A stretch of DNA of 64,000 bases from Xanthomonas hydrangeae (GTDB lineage Bacteria; Pseudomonadota; Gammaproteobacteria; Xanthomonadales; Xanthomonadaceae), in assembly GCA_905142475.1 (NCBI GenBank), contig LR990730.1, forward strand, positions 2,356,001 to 2,420,000. The letters are read 5' to 3'. The position numbers and the translations under genes are program-made. The notes below the pieces were generated by a model. That model had not been told where the DNA came from and did not search any database. It saw only the letters and a program-made list of their open reading frames with translations. This document shows, piece after piece, positions 48,655 through 57,160 of this stretch (position 1 is the first letter of the stretch; every line of letters starts with the position of its first letter).

Positions 48655-49344
48655 ATGAGCCAATCCAGCGCTCTCGACAGTTTTCTCGACAAATGGCGCA
48701 CGCGCTGGCCGGAATGGTCGGTTGCCGAGCCTTTCGTTCCGCAACCGCAACGCCCCCTGGCTACTGCCTGGTTTGCGTTGCTGCAGGAATGGGAAGACAT
48801 CATGAATATCGCTGGCGACCCGTTGCCGGCCGATGCCAAGCTGGCGTGGTGGCAGCAGGAGCTGCGCGATTGGTCGCAGCAGCGCTCGCGTCATCCGCTG
48901 GGGCGCGTGCTGGAACCGGTGCGTGCGCCGTGGGCGCAATTGGCCGACACCTTGCCGGCGATGCAGGATGCCCGCGTGCCGCCGCAAGCGTTGCAGCAAG
49001 CGCTGGACACCTTGCGCGGCTTTGCCGAGGCCGTGGTTGCAGTCGAGGCGGTGATGTTTACGCGCAACCGGTCTGGCGATGCCACCGCGGTGGCGGTGCA
49101 ATGGCTGGACGCACGTCAGCGTGTGGCCGGCGACAGCGCAACGCCCGGCGGCATGACGACAGCTGCATGGCGCGCGCAATTGCTGCAGGCCTGGCCGCGC
49201 AAGCCTGGGTTGGCGCGGCCGCATCGGGTGTGGTCGCGGCTGGCCCGTTTGCGCTTGCAGCGCGAACTCGCTGGGAAAGCGGCGTATCCGCCGCCGGTGC
49301 AGCAGCTGTGGCATAGCTGGCGTGCGGCCAGCGGTGCGGACTAA
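48655..49344 (+). CDS. squalene/phytoene synthase-like protein
   Basis: 229 aa. Weak but recognisable resemblance to squalene/phytoene synthases in the helical segment PATDAKLAWWQQELRDW-like (ADAKLAWWQQELRDWSQQ), preceded by TAWFALLQEWEDIMNIAGDP and followed by HPLGRVLEPV and ARVPPQALQQALDTLRGFAE. The Asp-rich DxxxD prenyl-diphosphate motifs are missing, so synthase activity is unlikely; the NDUFAF6-type non-enzymatic relatives are a better parallel. It follows mupP by 28 bp and may be in the same transcript. Function unknown. Confidence 0.6.
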   Translation: MSQSSALDSFLDKWRTRWPEWSVAEPFVPQPQRPLATAWFALLQEWEDIMNIAGDPLPADAKLAWWQQELRDWSQQRSRHPLGRVLEPVRAPWAQLADTLPAMQDARVPPQALQQALDTLRGFAEAVVAVEAVMFTRNRSGDATAVAVQWLDARQRVAGDSATPGGMTTAAWRAQLLQAWPRKPGLARPHRVWSRLARLRLQRELAGKAAYPPPVQQLWHSWRAASGAD

Positions 49345-49484
49345 GAGCGACTAACAAAACTATTGTGCTCACCGCCAGTTGGGTGCGGCCGGTTTTGTGG
49401 TTCCCATCAGCCACGGCCACCTTAACTGGCGCGATGCCTTCGACTGACCAAGCTTCTTATCGCAGTTAATTACGCTACGACTCG
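49345..49484. other. intergenic, no gene; start of repeat block
   Basis: Begins GAGCGACTAACAAAACTA, the inverted form of the TAGTTTTG-TAGCCGCTC end at the very start of the window and the type 2 repeat end. Beyond that I see no gene or clear structure up to the palindromic repeat. Confidence 0.5.
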
Positions 49485-49700
49485 AAATCTCGTTCGTCTT
49501 GAAGCGATGAGAGAGTGTGGATAGAGCAAATTGCAGGGCGGATGATCTGCGGGTTGGTTGCAGGGTCCTTGCCCGCCCACCATCGCAGGACACGCCGCAA
49601 GTACGTCCATGTAGGCTCTTACGCGGCATCCATGCCGCGTAAGGTCCCGCGACGGTGGGCGGGCAAGGACCCGTCGAGATGGTCGGTGTGCATGGTGCAA
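49485..49700. repeat. palindromic repeat, uninterrupted (empty IS110 target)
   Basis: Complete copy with GATCTGCGGGTTGGTTGCAG, CCTTGCCCGCCCACC / GGTGGGCGGGCAAGG arms, GTCCATGTAGGCTCTTACGC across the junction and the TTACGCGGCATC hairpin. It has the same junction base (CATG) as the site used by IS110 copy 2. Confidence 0.88.
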
Positions 49701-49814
49701 GCGATGCATGATGTGCTTCTACTTTGCTAGCTCACATGTAATTCTGCGACCCGCATCAGCAGGCCAATGCAACTCATGAGACGGCCAGCGTTTTACGCAG
49801 CTACCGACCAACGT

Positions 49815-49935
49815 CCTGGCGCGGTGTCCTTACCGCTTGCGGGACCGTGTGGCGGCATGGATGCCGCCACCGAGCCTACAAGGACGTACTTGCGGCGTGT
49901 CCCGCGAGCGGTGAGGGCACCGCGCCCTCGATCAG
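49815..49935. repeat. palindromic repeat, GGTGGCGG subtype, inverted
   Basis: GCGCGGTGTCCTTACCGCTT / AGCGGTGAGGGCACCGCGCC arms with GTGGCGGCATGGATGCCGCC inside. It holds the junction sequence in the opposite orientation (AGCCTACAAGGACG). Like 22806-22925 it lacks the TTACG half of the IS110 target and is unoccupied. Confidence 0.8.
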
Positions 49936-49989
49936 CCGAGTTTTGGTGCATGGTTAAGAGCGGTGCACGCAGCGCGGCCTCAAGCACAG

Positions 49990-51660
49990 TCAGATCGGCG
50001 AATCAGGCAATACCGAGTGGTAAGCAATGAAGGCGTCATTGCACTGCAGTGGTGTGCCCGGCCCGGGCTTGCCTTGCAGTTGCACATCGTTGGGCACCGA
50101 TTCCGACAGTTGATCGAAGAAGCTCACTGGCCCGCCCTTGAAGGTGAAGTGCGTTGCGCCCGGATTGCTGGCCGGCCCGCCGAAATGCGGCTTTGCGAAC
50201 GAGATCGGGCCACCTTCCAGCACCACGTTGTCCAGCGAAAGGGTGATCGGCAAGGTGGTGGTCGCATCGCGATAGCCGTAGAAGCTCAGCTCGCCGCCGC
50301 CAAACGCCTTGGAACCGAGCGAGTGCACGTTGGTTAACGTAATGCCGCTGAAATTGGGCAGCTTGTTGCGCACCGCTGCATTGGCGTAGTTGGCATCGAA
50401 TACCAGGGGCCTGGCAACGCCGCGCATGCAGACGTTTTCGAAACTGATGTCGTAGACCTGGCCGCCACGGCTGCCGTCGGATTTGATGCGCAGGCCGTTA
50501 GCCGAATACGGATCGGAGTTCACGTCGTTGCTGTTGAAGCCATCGATGCTCAGGCCGCGCACGGCGATATGGCGCATGCCCGAATCGGTTTCGCTGCCCA
50601 GCGAAAAACCGTGCGTGTAATAGAACTGGTTGTAGGCGAACAGCATGTTTTCCGAGGCGATGCTGCGCTTGCTGCTGGCATGCGCCTTGATCGCAACGCC
50701 ATCGTCGCCGGTGCCGATGTACGAGTAGGCAAGCAATACCTTCTTCGACTGGCCAGGATCGAAGCCATCGGTGTTCTTGGCCGTTTCCGGAGTGAAGCAG
50801 GTCGCGTGCGGATTGACGTCCGGCGTGCTGCCGGCCGGGCAGCGATAGTCCGGGCGCGAATAGACCAGGCTGGGTGCGAGAATCTTGATGCCCCATGCCG
50901 TCAAGCCGACCACGTTATCGGTGGTAACGTGGAAGTTGGGCGAGTTTTCCAGGGTGATGTCGTACAACGTAAAGTCGGTGCTGTCGTCGATCTGCAGCAG
51001 CCGCGGCACGTGCTGGCTCAGTCCCTTGGTGACGTTGAGATAGGCCAGATCCCACCAGCTGGCGGTGCCGGCATTGGGCCCGGCAGTGAGCGTGCTGCCG
51101 CCGCGTCCATCGATCTTGCCGGCGCCGACGATCGCACTGTGGGCGGTATCGGCGACATGAATCAGCGGGCTGCAGGATTTGGCCTTGTCGCTGGTGGCGG
51201 TGCCGCAGGTGCCCAGGCCATTGTCGTAGTCGCGCGGATTGCGCGAGCCGAACAAGGTGACTCCGCGGTCGATCCACAGCGTGACTCCGCTCTTGATCGT
51301 CAACGGGCCGCTCAACACGCCAGATTCGCCGGCATCGCCGGTGACCAGGCGCACCGCGCTACCGGCGGGGCAATCATCGATGGCCGCCTGCAAACGCGCC
51401 GTGTCGCGCTTGGACTGTGTTGGATCGCTGTCGAGCGCATCCAGCGAGCCGGCAACCGGCACCAGCGCGGCCTTGAGCGTTGCGCAGACCTGCGTCGGCA
51501 ATGTGGGCTGCTGGATCATGCCCCAACTGGTGGAGATGCCATGCGCGGTATCGGCCACGTCCTGTGCATGCGGACGCGCCGCACCGGCCTGGAAGGCGGA
51601 TAGACCGAGCAGGGCGAGCGTCAAGGGCGCGATAGCCGGAAAAGCGGACGGGGATTGCAC
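49990..51660 (-). CDS. polygalacturonase (glycoside hydrolase family 28)
   Basis: 556 aa. Signal peptide (PAIAPLTLALLGLSAFQAGA), then a right-handed beta-helix. The four GH28 motifs are present in order: NTDGFDPGQS (about 297), YIGTGDDGVAIKAH (about 315, two catalytic Asp), THGFSLGSETDSG (catalytic His) and LRIKSDGSRGG. It hydrolyses alpha-1,4-galacturonide bonds of pectin outside the cell, a virulence factor of soft-rot and leaf-spot pathogens. GTG 51660 has GGAG nine bases upstream. Part of the pectin block with the pectate lyase and methylesterase remnant. Confidence 0.95.
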   Translation of the reverse strand: MQSPSAFPAIAPLTLALLGLSAFQAGAARPHAQDVADTAHGISTSWGMIQQPTLPTQVCATLKAALVPVAGSLDALDSDPTQSKRDTARLQAAIDDCPAGSAVRLVTGDAGESGVLSGPLTIKSGVTLWIDRGVTLFGSRNPRDYDNGLGTCGTATSDKAKSCSPLIHVADTAHSAIVGAGKIDGRGGSTLTAGPNAGTASWWDLAYLNVTKGLSQHVPRLLQIDDSTDFTLYDITLENSPNFHVTTDNVVGLTAWGIKILAPSLVYSRPDYRCPAGSTPDVNPHATCFTPETAKNTDGFDPGQSKKVLLAYSYIGTGDDGVAIKAHASSKRSIASENMLFAYNQFYYTHGFSLGSETDSGMRHIAVRGLSIDGFNSNDVNSDPYSANGLRIKSDGSRGGQVYDISFENVCMRGVARPLVFDANYANAAVRNKLPNFSGITLTNVHSLGSKAFGGGELSFYGYRDATTTLPITLSLDNVVLEGGPISFAKPHFGGPASNPGATHFTFKGGPVSFFDQLSESVPNDVQLQGKPGPGTPLQCNDAFIAYHSVLPDSPI

Positions 51661-52156
51661 GGTGGACTACTCCAGTGGCGTGAAGCGCGAGGTGGGGATG
51701 AACCAGGTCTGCAGATGACATGTGTTGCGGTTGCGTTACCGCAGCAGCGATCAAGACGTTGCCGATCCGCATGTCGTCTCGGCGCTGGTGATGTTGGTCG
51801 GTGGCAATCTATACGCAAGGGTATTGCGTTACGCCGGGTAGCGTGTCCGGATGGGCGAATCCAGCGCCGCATCGCCGAAGAGAGAATATGCACATCACGC
51901 AGGTGCCAACAGGGGTTCATTGCCAAGTGATGCAGTGAGTCAATGGCGCTGCTGGCGCCGGTATTGCGGTGCTCATGGAAACGGTTTGGCGAAATTGCCA
52001 GACGTACCGGAGCCGGGGACAAAACGGTTACGGATGAGAGGCGGCACGAATTCGTGAAAAATAGCGAAAGTGGGATGGCTAGGTTGTCAACATGGAATTT
52101 TTCAAGAATTCCTGCGGCTCCCTCGGGTACCTAGTTAATTCCTGGAGGAATCGCGT
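51661..52156. other. intergenic between polygalacturonase and pectate lyase
   Basis: 496 bp. The first 200 bp hold the presumed polygalacturonase promoter. I looked for a plant-inducible-promoter box (TTCG-type boxes 15 bases apart) and did not find a convincing one. The part nearest the pectate lyase becomes AT-richer (TTTTTCAAGAATTCCTGC). No gene supported. Confidence 0.4.
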
Positions 52157-53320
52157 TTAGTGCGGCCCCGCGTTGGACCGCACGATGCCGGGGACTCTTG
52201 CCGCATCGTCAGGCTCGTAGCTGTATTTCACCGGCGCGTTATTGAAGGTTGAGCCGGTCGCCGAATCGCCTGTGGTTGCGTCATACACGTTTTTCTTCTC
52301 ATGAAAATTGTATATGTCACCGCTTGATTCCAGTCGAATATGGTTGCTGACATTGGTTTTGTAAAAATAGTTTGATTCGGAAAAAACGATGCTGCCGCTA
52401 CCTATCTGCAAAGCGTTGTACTGCTGCTTTCCATAGCGGCGACCATCTGCGGCGGTGCGGGTACCATTCGGTAAGGTGCTATTGTCAAAGTAATTATTGT
52501 AGGCATGGACCCAGCCGCGTAGTAGTGGACGCCCGGCCAGATTGGGGCCAAACCAGTTGTGGTGCAACGTCACGTGCAGCTTGTTGCCGCCATATATGTA
52601 TGAATCGTTCTTGTTGTAACCAACAAGGATTGCCAAGCGCTCGTTTGCGAGGTCATGATAACTCTTGTCAACCCAGCTCCATACCGGATCCGGGTTCATG
52701 TTGACCCAGCTGTTGCTGAAGTAAAAATGATTGTACGACAGGGTGATGTAATCAGATGACATGCTGACTAACAGAAGATCATCGCTCATGTCGTAGAAAT
52801 TACAGTGGTCTATCCAAGCATTAGATGTACGTCGCAAGGATACGCCCATGTAGTTGATGCCGATGTTGTTGGAAGTTCCTTCGACTTGGTAAGGCAAGGA
52901 TTGCAAGTCGCCGATATTGCCGGCGAATGAGATGTTTCTGATGACCACGTTTTGGATATTTTCCCCGGCCGGTAGCTTTTCGCCGCTGAATTTCAATTGG
53001 ATATTCTGCAAGACCGCACGGCCGCCTGGAGCACCCTCGATTGTTGTGTTGTTCCAATCGGTGCTGGAAAAATTCAGGGTGGTTAATTTTGGGCCGCCGT
53101 AGATATTTCCACCGATGATAATATGGTGATGTTTAGCATTGAGTGCCGCTGTCAGCTCCGCGAGCGTTGTCACTGTAATCGCGGTTTCGCTTGATATGGA
53201 CGCAGAAGAAAAGCCCCCGGTCGCAGCCTTGGTGATGCCGACCTGTGCGATAAAAAGAGCAAGAAACAGCGAGATGGTAGATATGTTCAAATACGGACCT
53301 TTACTGGAAAAGCGAAGCAT
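52157..53320 (-). CDS. pectate lyase (polysaccharide lyase family 1)
   Basis: 387 aa. Signal peptide (ISTISLFLALFIAQVGITKA) then a parallel beta-helix. PL1 features: VVIRNISFAGNIGD, SNNIGINYMGVSLRRTSNAW, AWIDHCNFYDMSDDLLLVS (calcium-binding region), ITLSYNHFYFSNSW, VTLHHNWFGPNLAGRPLLRG with the catalytic Arg, and VHAYNNYFDN. It splits de-esterified pectin by beta-elimination with calcium. The gene and its flanks are markedly AT-richer than the window, with runs such as TTTATTAATAAATAAATAAA at 53427-53446, suggesting acquisition by transfer. Confidence 0.94.
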   Translation of the reverse strand: MLRFSSKGPYLNISTISLFLALFIAQVGITKAATGGFSSASISSETAITVTTLAELTAALNAKHHHIIIGGNIYGGPKLTTLNFSSTDWNNTTIEGAPGGRAVLQNIQLKFSGEKLPAGENIQNVVIRNISFAGNIGDLQSLPYQVEGTSNNIGINYMGVSLRRTSNAWIDHCNFYDMSDDLLLVSMSSDYITLSYNHFYFSNSWVNMNPDPVWSWVDKSYHDLANERLAILVGYNKNDSYIYGGNKLHVTLHHNWFGPNLAGRPLLRGWVHAYNNYFDNSTLPNGTRTAADGRRYGKQQYNALQIGSGSIVFSESNYFYKTNVSNHIRLESSGDIYNFHEKKNVYDATTGDSATGSTFNNAPVKYSYEPDDAARVPGIVRSNAGPH

Positions 53321-53370
53321 TGATGCGTATTGCTAGTCCTCATCACTGCGTGGCCGATCTTGGCATCAAA

Positions 53371-53405
53371 CTGCACGCTGTTCGATCAAGTCGAACAGCG
53401 TGCAG
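53371..53405. terminator. strong hairpin between the serine-protease-like gene and pectate lyase
   Basis: CTGCACGCTGTTCGA-TCAAG-TCGAACAGCGTGCAG is a perfect 15-bp stem with a 5-nt loop. On the minus strand it is followed only by TTT, so it is either a weak terminator of the upstream gene or an RNA element in the pectate lyase leader. Confidence 0.5.
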
Positions 53406-53471
53406 GCGTTCCAGTAATAGTGAAATTTTATTAATAAATAAATAAATTATACGTCTCGGCCATTTGCATGC

Positions 53472-54497
53472 CTAGTTGATGGCCGCTGCCGTCTGATACA
53501 GGTTACCGATTGCTGACGTCCACTGAGGACCGAACGAGGCGTGGGTGAACTGCTTATATGCGAATGAGGTCATGCCAACTTCGACGTCCTGCACGGTATC
53601 CTCGTTGAGCGAAACCCAAGGTGAGCCGCTGACACCGAGGCGGGCATCCCACTCCAGGCCCTCAATGGCATAGTCCTTGTTCATCCATGGGTTCGGCTCT
53701 GCGGTGCTGGTCACGCTGACCGGCGTGTTCGGATTTGCACCAGGGTCGGTGCTGTAGCCAGTTACCTGATATTCGTTGTCGTCCTCCTGACCGATAAAGC
53801 GAACGCCAGACGCCCCGACAGTATTCGACAAAGTGGCGCCGGACGGCTTCATTGCCACGGGGGCCTGCACTTGGAAGAACGCAGTATCGTAGTCGACGGC
53901 TCGCCCTACGACCCAGCGATTATCGGCGGTGATGGTCGTCGCAGGCCAAATACCGTAGGGGGCGGTACCGTTGTAGGCTGGCGCGAACGCCAAGTGCGAC
54001 ACGAACTTACCTGTTAGGGCAGAGACGCATCGCCCGGAAGTGGCTACGACGTTACCGGAGTCGGAGACGACCGCGTTGCCAGTGCAGCGCTGGTCTACGC
54101 CGTTCGCCCGGAAGAAGACCACGCCCAGATGAGCTGCGGGGGGGAATCCTGGAACCGGCACGGACGGATCCGTCTTCGGGGTCGGCACCGCTCCTTTCAC
54201 TACCTTCAACCCGGCAGCCGGGGTTTCATCGCGCACCAATGCCGAATTCTGCAACTCTGGCGGGTCGCCGTCGACCGGGTTGTCATCCACGAAGGATGCG
54301 GAAACCGCAGCTTGCATCCGTGCGAGTGTCCAGTAGGAAGCACTCGCATCTCGCTGAGCAGTCGGGACGACGTGCTGCACGATGGTGCCGGGGGGGAGGT
54401 TGATTGAGTTGGTGCTTGCAGACACGTCGCTGATCGCTAGGATGGTGAGAATTGCGCAGGACGCGCGCAGGGATGTGGTTTTTGGAAAATGTACCAT
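53472..54497 (-). CDS. trypsin-like (S1) secreted protein with degenerate catalytic triad
   Basis: 341 aa. Signal peptide (SCAILTILAISDVSAS), pro-like region, then a chymotrypsin-fold domain (about 125-335): LGVVFFRANGVDQRCTGNAV, VVATSGRCVSALTG, DYDTAFFQVQAPV (Asp) and LEWDARLGVSGSPWVSL (Ser). The position of the catalytic His in the T-A-H-C motif reads Arg (SGRC, codon CGA) and the Gly-Asp-Ser-Gly motif reads GVSGSP. The Ser and Asp remain. The protein may be proteolytically inactive. GC content is lower than in neighbours. Related to Clavibacter-type secreted S1 proteins in layout, not proven. Confidence 0.75.
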   Translation of the reverse strand: MVHFPKTTSLRASCAILTILAISDVSASTNSINLPPGTIVQHVVPTAQRDASASYWTLARMQAAVSASFVDDNPVDGDPPELQNSALVRDETPAAGLKVVKGAVPTPKTDPSVPVPGFPPAAHLGVVFFRANGVDQRCTGNAVVSDSGNVVATSGRCVSALTGKFVSHLAFAPAYNGTAPYGIWPATTITADNRWVVGRAVDYDTAFFQVQAPVAMKPSGATLSNTVGASGVRFIGQEDDNEYQVTGYSTDPGANPNTPVSVTSTAEPNPWMNKDYAIEGLEWDARLGVSGSPWVSLNEDTVQDVEVGMTSFAYKQFTHASFGPQWTSAIGNLYQTAAAIN

Positions 54498-54776
54498 GGT
54501 GCTTTTAGCCTATAATGTTTTGCCTGGAGTTGAGCGCCCCAGGCGGATTAATTCAATTTATAATATATAAAGACAAAGCGTAGCTGTGCCCGTGTTTATG
54601 GCGGATTTTCCCTTCCGCTATCATCAGTGCTACTCAGGTTTTCTCGAGTGCAAACGTGCTGACTCAGCAGCATGGGTTCTATCCTAACCCTGACCGGTTA
54701 ATTTTATTTGTTTCGTTGCGAATGCAATCGTGCGCATGCGAAGGATGTTCAACCCACATCTTCTGCCCGGGCATGC

Positions 54777-55200
54777 GCCGACCGAATGAATGGTGGCATT
54801 GTCGAACACGCCCACGCCCATCCCGAAGAGGAAGTCGACATCGCCCTTGATGGTACTGTTCTTGAAGTAGGTGCGAATCACCGCGGCGGCATTGGTCGCG
54901 CCGATCAGCAAGGCGCCCTGATTGCCGGTCACCAGCGCATCTTCGAAACTGGCCTGGTCGCCAGGTGCCGCCAGCGCCATAGCGGCCTGATTTTCGTCCT
55001 CGTAAGTGCCTTCGACATAATGGTTTTGCACGCGCAGGTGACGCGCCTGGACACCGGCTGCGCGTATGGTCAGTGTCGCGCCGTTGGATGTGCCTACTGC
55101 GGTTGCTGCTGCATTGCCGCCCAGGGGGACTCACCGTGCCGGCTGACTTGGGCGTCGGGTTGGCGTTGTTGAAGTGGGAAGACGGTGTCGATGGTGTAGG
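54777..55200 (-). pseudogene. pectin methylesterase (CE8) remnant
   Basis: On the minus strand GATLTIRAAGVQARHLRVQN, VEGTYEDENQAAMALAAPGD, VIRTYFKNSTIKGDVDFLFG and MGVGVFDNATIHSVG match the middle of a pectinesterase, including the GDVDFIFG catalytic region. Upstream, FNNANPTPKSAGTV continues the protein in another frame; the two join if one C is removed from the five-C run at 55124-55128. Nothing after IHSVG resembles the C-terminal half with the catalytic Arg. A frame of 115 codons (54684-55031) remains open but is not a complete gene. Confidence 0.8.
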
Positions 55201-55320
55201 TGCCCAAGCCCAGTCGCGTTGCCGTCATGTGCAGGCAGGAGTGCGCATCGTCACATGCCGTGGGCAGGGAGACTTCCAGACTGAGCCACCCGCGCAGACA
55301 CGCGCATGTGAGATAGTGAG

Positions 55321-55809
55321 ATGGCAGATCCCAAAGAGCTGCAGGAAAAATTCTGGAAAGCCTTGAAATCCGATCGCACCGTGATGCTTGGCCTGGATGG
55401 CGTGGAAGATGGGCATGCCCGCCCGATGACCGCGCAGATCGAAGGCGACAGCGGTGGTCCGATCTGGTTCTTCACCTCCAAGGACAACGCGCTGATTGCC
55501 ATGCTGGGGCAGGGCCGCCGTGTCATCGGCGCCTTCAGCAGCAAGGGGTACGACCTGTTTGCCAGCATCAGCGGCTCGCTGCGCGAAGACACCGACCCGG
55601 CTGTGGTCGAGCGCCTGTGGAACCCGCATGTCGCTGCCTGGTATGAGGGTGGCAAGGACGATCCCAAGTTGGCGCTGCTGCGTCTGGACGCCGATCACGC
55701 GCAGATCTGGCTCAACGGTTCCAGTCTGCTGGCCGGCATCAAGGTGTTGTTCGGCGTCGACCCGAAAAAGGATTACCAGGACAAGGTGGCGGACGTCCCG
55801 CTGCGCTGA
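55321..55809 (+). CDS. pyridoxamine-5'-phosphate-oxidase-like general stress protein
   Basis: 162 aa. Flavin-binding split-barrel protein: LQEKFWKALKSDRTVMLGLD, HARPMTAQIEGDSGGPIWFF, FTSKDNALIAMLGQGRRVIG and LRLDADHAQIWLNGSSLLAG fit the general-stress-protein-26 branch, which binds FMN or FAD. A homologue from Xanthomonas citri has been studied as a stress-induced flavin-binding protein. Ordinary GC content marks the end of the accessory block. No clear operon partner. Confidence 0.88.
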   Translation: MADPKELQEKFWKALKSDRTVMLGLDGVEDGHARPMTAQIEGDSGGPIWFFTSKDNALIAMLGQGRRVIGAFSSKGYDLFASISGSLREDTDPAVVERLWNPHVAAWYEGGKDDPKLALLRLDADHAQIWLNGSSLLAGIKVLFGVDPKKDYQDKVADVPLR

Positions 55810-56012
55810 GGCCTGATCCACGCATGCGCGATCTTCGAGATGGTGCATGCTTCGAGATGGTGCATGCGACCTCATGCATCCAGGTGCTGTCGCTCGTGCA
55901 GGCGCCGATTCGGTTGTGAGGCTGGATTGGCGCTGTCAGCTTGGATTGCATGCAAGAACGGTGATTGGCACGACGCGCTCGCACGATGCGCGCCTGCTAC
56001 AGGAGAAGCGAG

Positions 56013-56303
56013 ATGCAACAGATCGAAACTGGCCAGATGGTGTTTCTGCGCGATGGCGAAGTCGGCGTCGGTGCAATCCGCGAGATTCGCAAGGGCGGCG
56101 CCGAGCTCGTCATCGATATAGAAAACGGTGGCGACTTCGTGCTGCCTGCGTCGGTGGTGCGCGATGTGCATTCCGGCAAGGCGATGCTGGATGTCGAGCA
56201 ACTGCCGGAAGACGTACGTAATGCCCTGCGTCATCCACACGACAATGAATTGCCGACCAGCACCTACGCGGCCAGCGATCCGCAGGATGGCGCACTCAAG
56301 TAG
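56013..56303 (+). CDS. DUF2171 family protein
   Basis: 96 aa, no signal peptide. IETGQMVFLRDGEVGVGAIR and a PRC-barrel-like beta region (ELVIDIENGGDFVLPASVVR) resemble DUF2171 proteins; function unknown. AGGAG at 56001-56005 lies 7 nt from ATG 56013. Ends just before the convergent eutC stop. Confidence 0.75.
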   Translation: MQQIETGQMVFLRDGEVGVGAIREIRKGGAELVIDIENGGDFVLPASVVRDVHSGKAMLDVEQLPEDVRNALRHPHDNELPTSTYAASDPQDGALK

Positions 56304-56308
56304 ATCGG

Positions 56309-57160
56309 CTAACGTCGACTACGTTCGACATCCTGCGGCAAATCATCGGGAAGTAGAAACGTCAGTGGCGTGGCATCCGGCAGACCCGTCGACGGTAGCG
56401 CCGGCTGCTCGGCCTCGTCCTTGAGTTGCACGCCGGACAGCTTGCGTCGGAACGATTCGCGCAGCAGATACGCCAGCTTGTGCGTGGCGTCGGCGTAACT
56501 CAGCCCTTCGGTGCGGATGTTGGAGATGCAATTACGCGCGGCGTCGGTCAGGCCCACCCGCGGGGTGTAGGTCAGATACAGGCCCAGGCTGTCGGGCGAG
56601 CTCAGGCCTGGCCGTTCGCCGATCAACACGATCACCAGACGCGCCTTGAGCAGTTCGCCAACCTCGTCGCCGATGGCGACGCGGCCTTGCGCGATCAACA
56701 TCACTGGCGCCAACGACCAACCTTCATGCGCAGCCAGTGCGTCGATATGTTCCAGGATCTGCGCTGCATGCCGATGCACGGCCAATGCGGAGAGTCCGTC
56801 GGCGACCACGACAGCCACATCGTGCCCGCCGCCATGTACGGCGCTCAGGCCACGCAGATGCGCGGCCGCATCCTCGTCCAGGCGCCGGCCCAGATCCGGA
56901 CGTTGCAGATAGGCATGCCGATCCACCGCCGCGCTGTGCAACAGAATGCTGTCACGCCCGCGCTGTTTGAGCGCTGCTTGCAGCGGCTGTGGATCGAATG
57001 CCAGATGCACTGCATCGCGTGCCTGTGCATGCGCGAGCTGGAAATCCAGATGTGCCGCGGTCGGCAGGCTGGTGCCGACGCGCCCCAGCGCGATGCGCGC
57101 CGGCGTCAGCCGGCGCAGTTGTGCCCAGGCGTCGCGCGGTGGCGTGGTCGGGCTGCTCAT
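56309..57160 (-). CDS. eutC: ethanolamine ammonia-lyase small subunit
   Basis: 283 aa. Family features: [79 protein letters not shown] and [20 protein letters not shown]. With EutB and adenosylcobalamin it converts ethanolamine to acetaldehyde and ammonia. The start overlaps the eutB stop by four bases. Confidence 0.96.
   Translation of the reverse strand: MSSPTTPPRDAWAQLRRLTPARIALGRVGTSLPTAAHLDFQLAHAQARDAVHLAFDPQPLQAALKQRGRDSILLHSAAVDRHAYLQRPDLGRRLDEDAAAHLRGLSAVHGGGHDVAVVVADGLSALAVHRHAAQILEHIDALAAHEGWSLAPVMLIAQGRVAIGDEVGELLKARLVIVLIGERPGLSSPDSLGLYLTYTPRVGLTDAARNCISNIRTEGLSYADATHKLAYLLRESFRRKLSGVQLKDEAEQPALPSTGLPDATPLTFLLPDDLPQDVERSRR

Noticed and set aside
49470..49709. Short frames inside the palindromic repeats (with YMDVLAACPAMVGGQGPC-type peptides)
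   Set aside because: The same peptides recur at every repeat copy (near 5930, 21180, 22800, 36000, 49500) because the repeat is read through, not because they are genes.
51661..53471. Plant-inducible-promoter box upstream of polygalacturonase or pectate lyase
   Set aside because: TTCG-type half sites occur but not as a pair with about 15 bases between them and a -10 element downstream.
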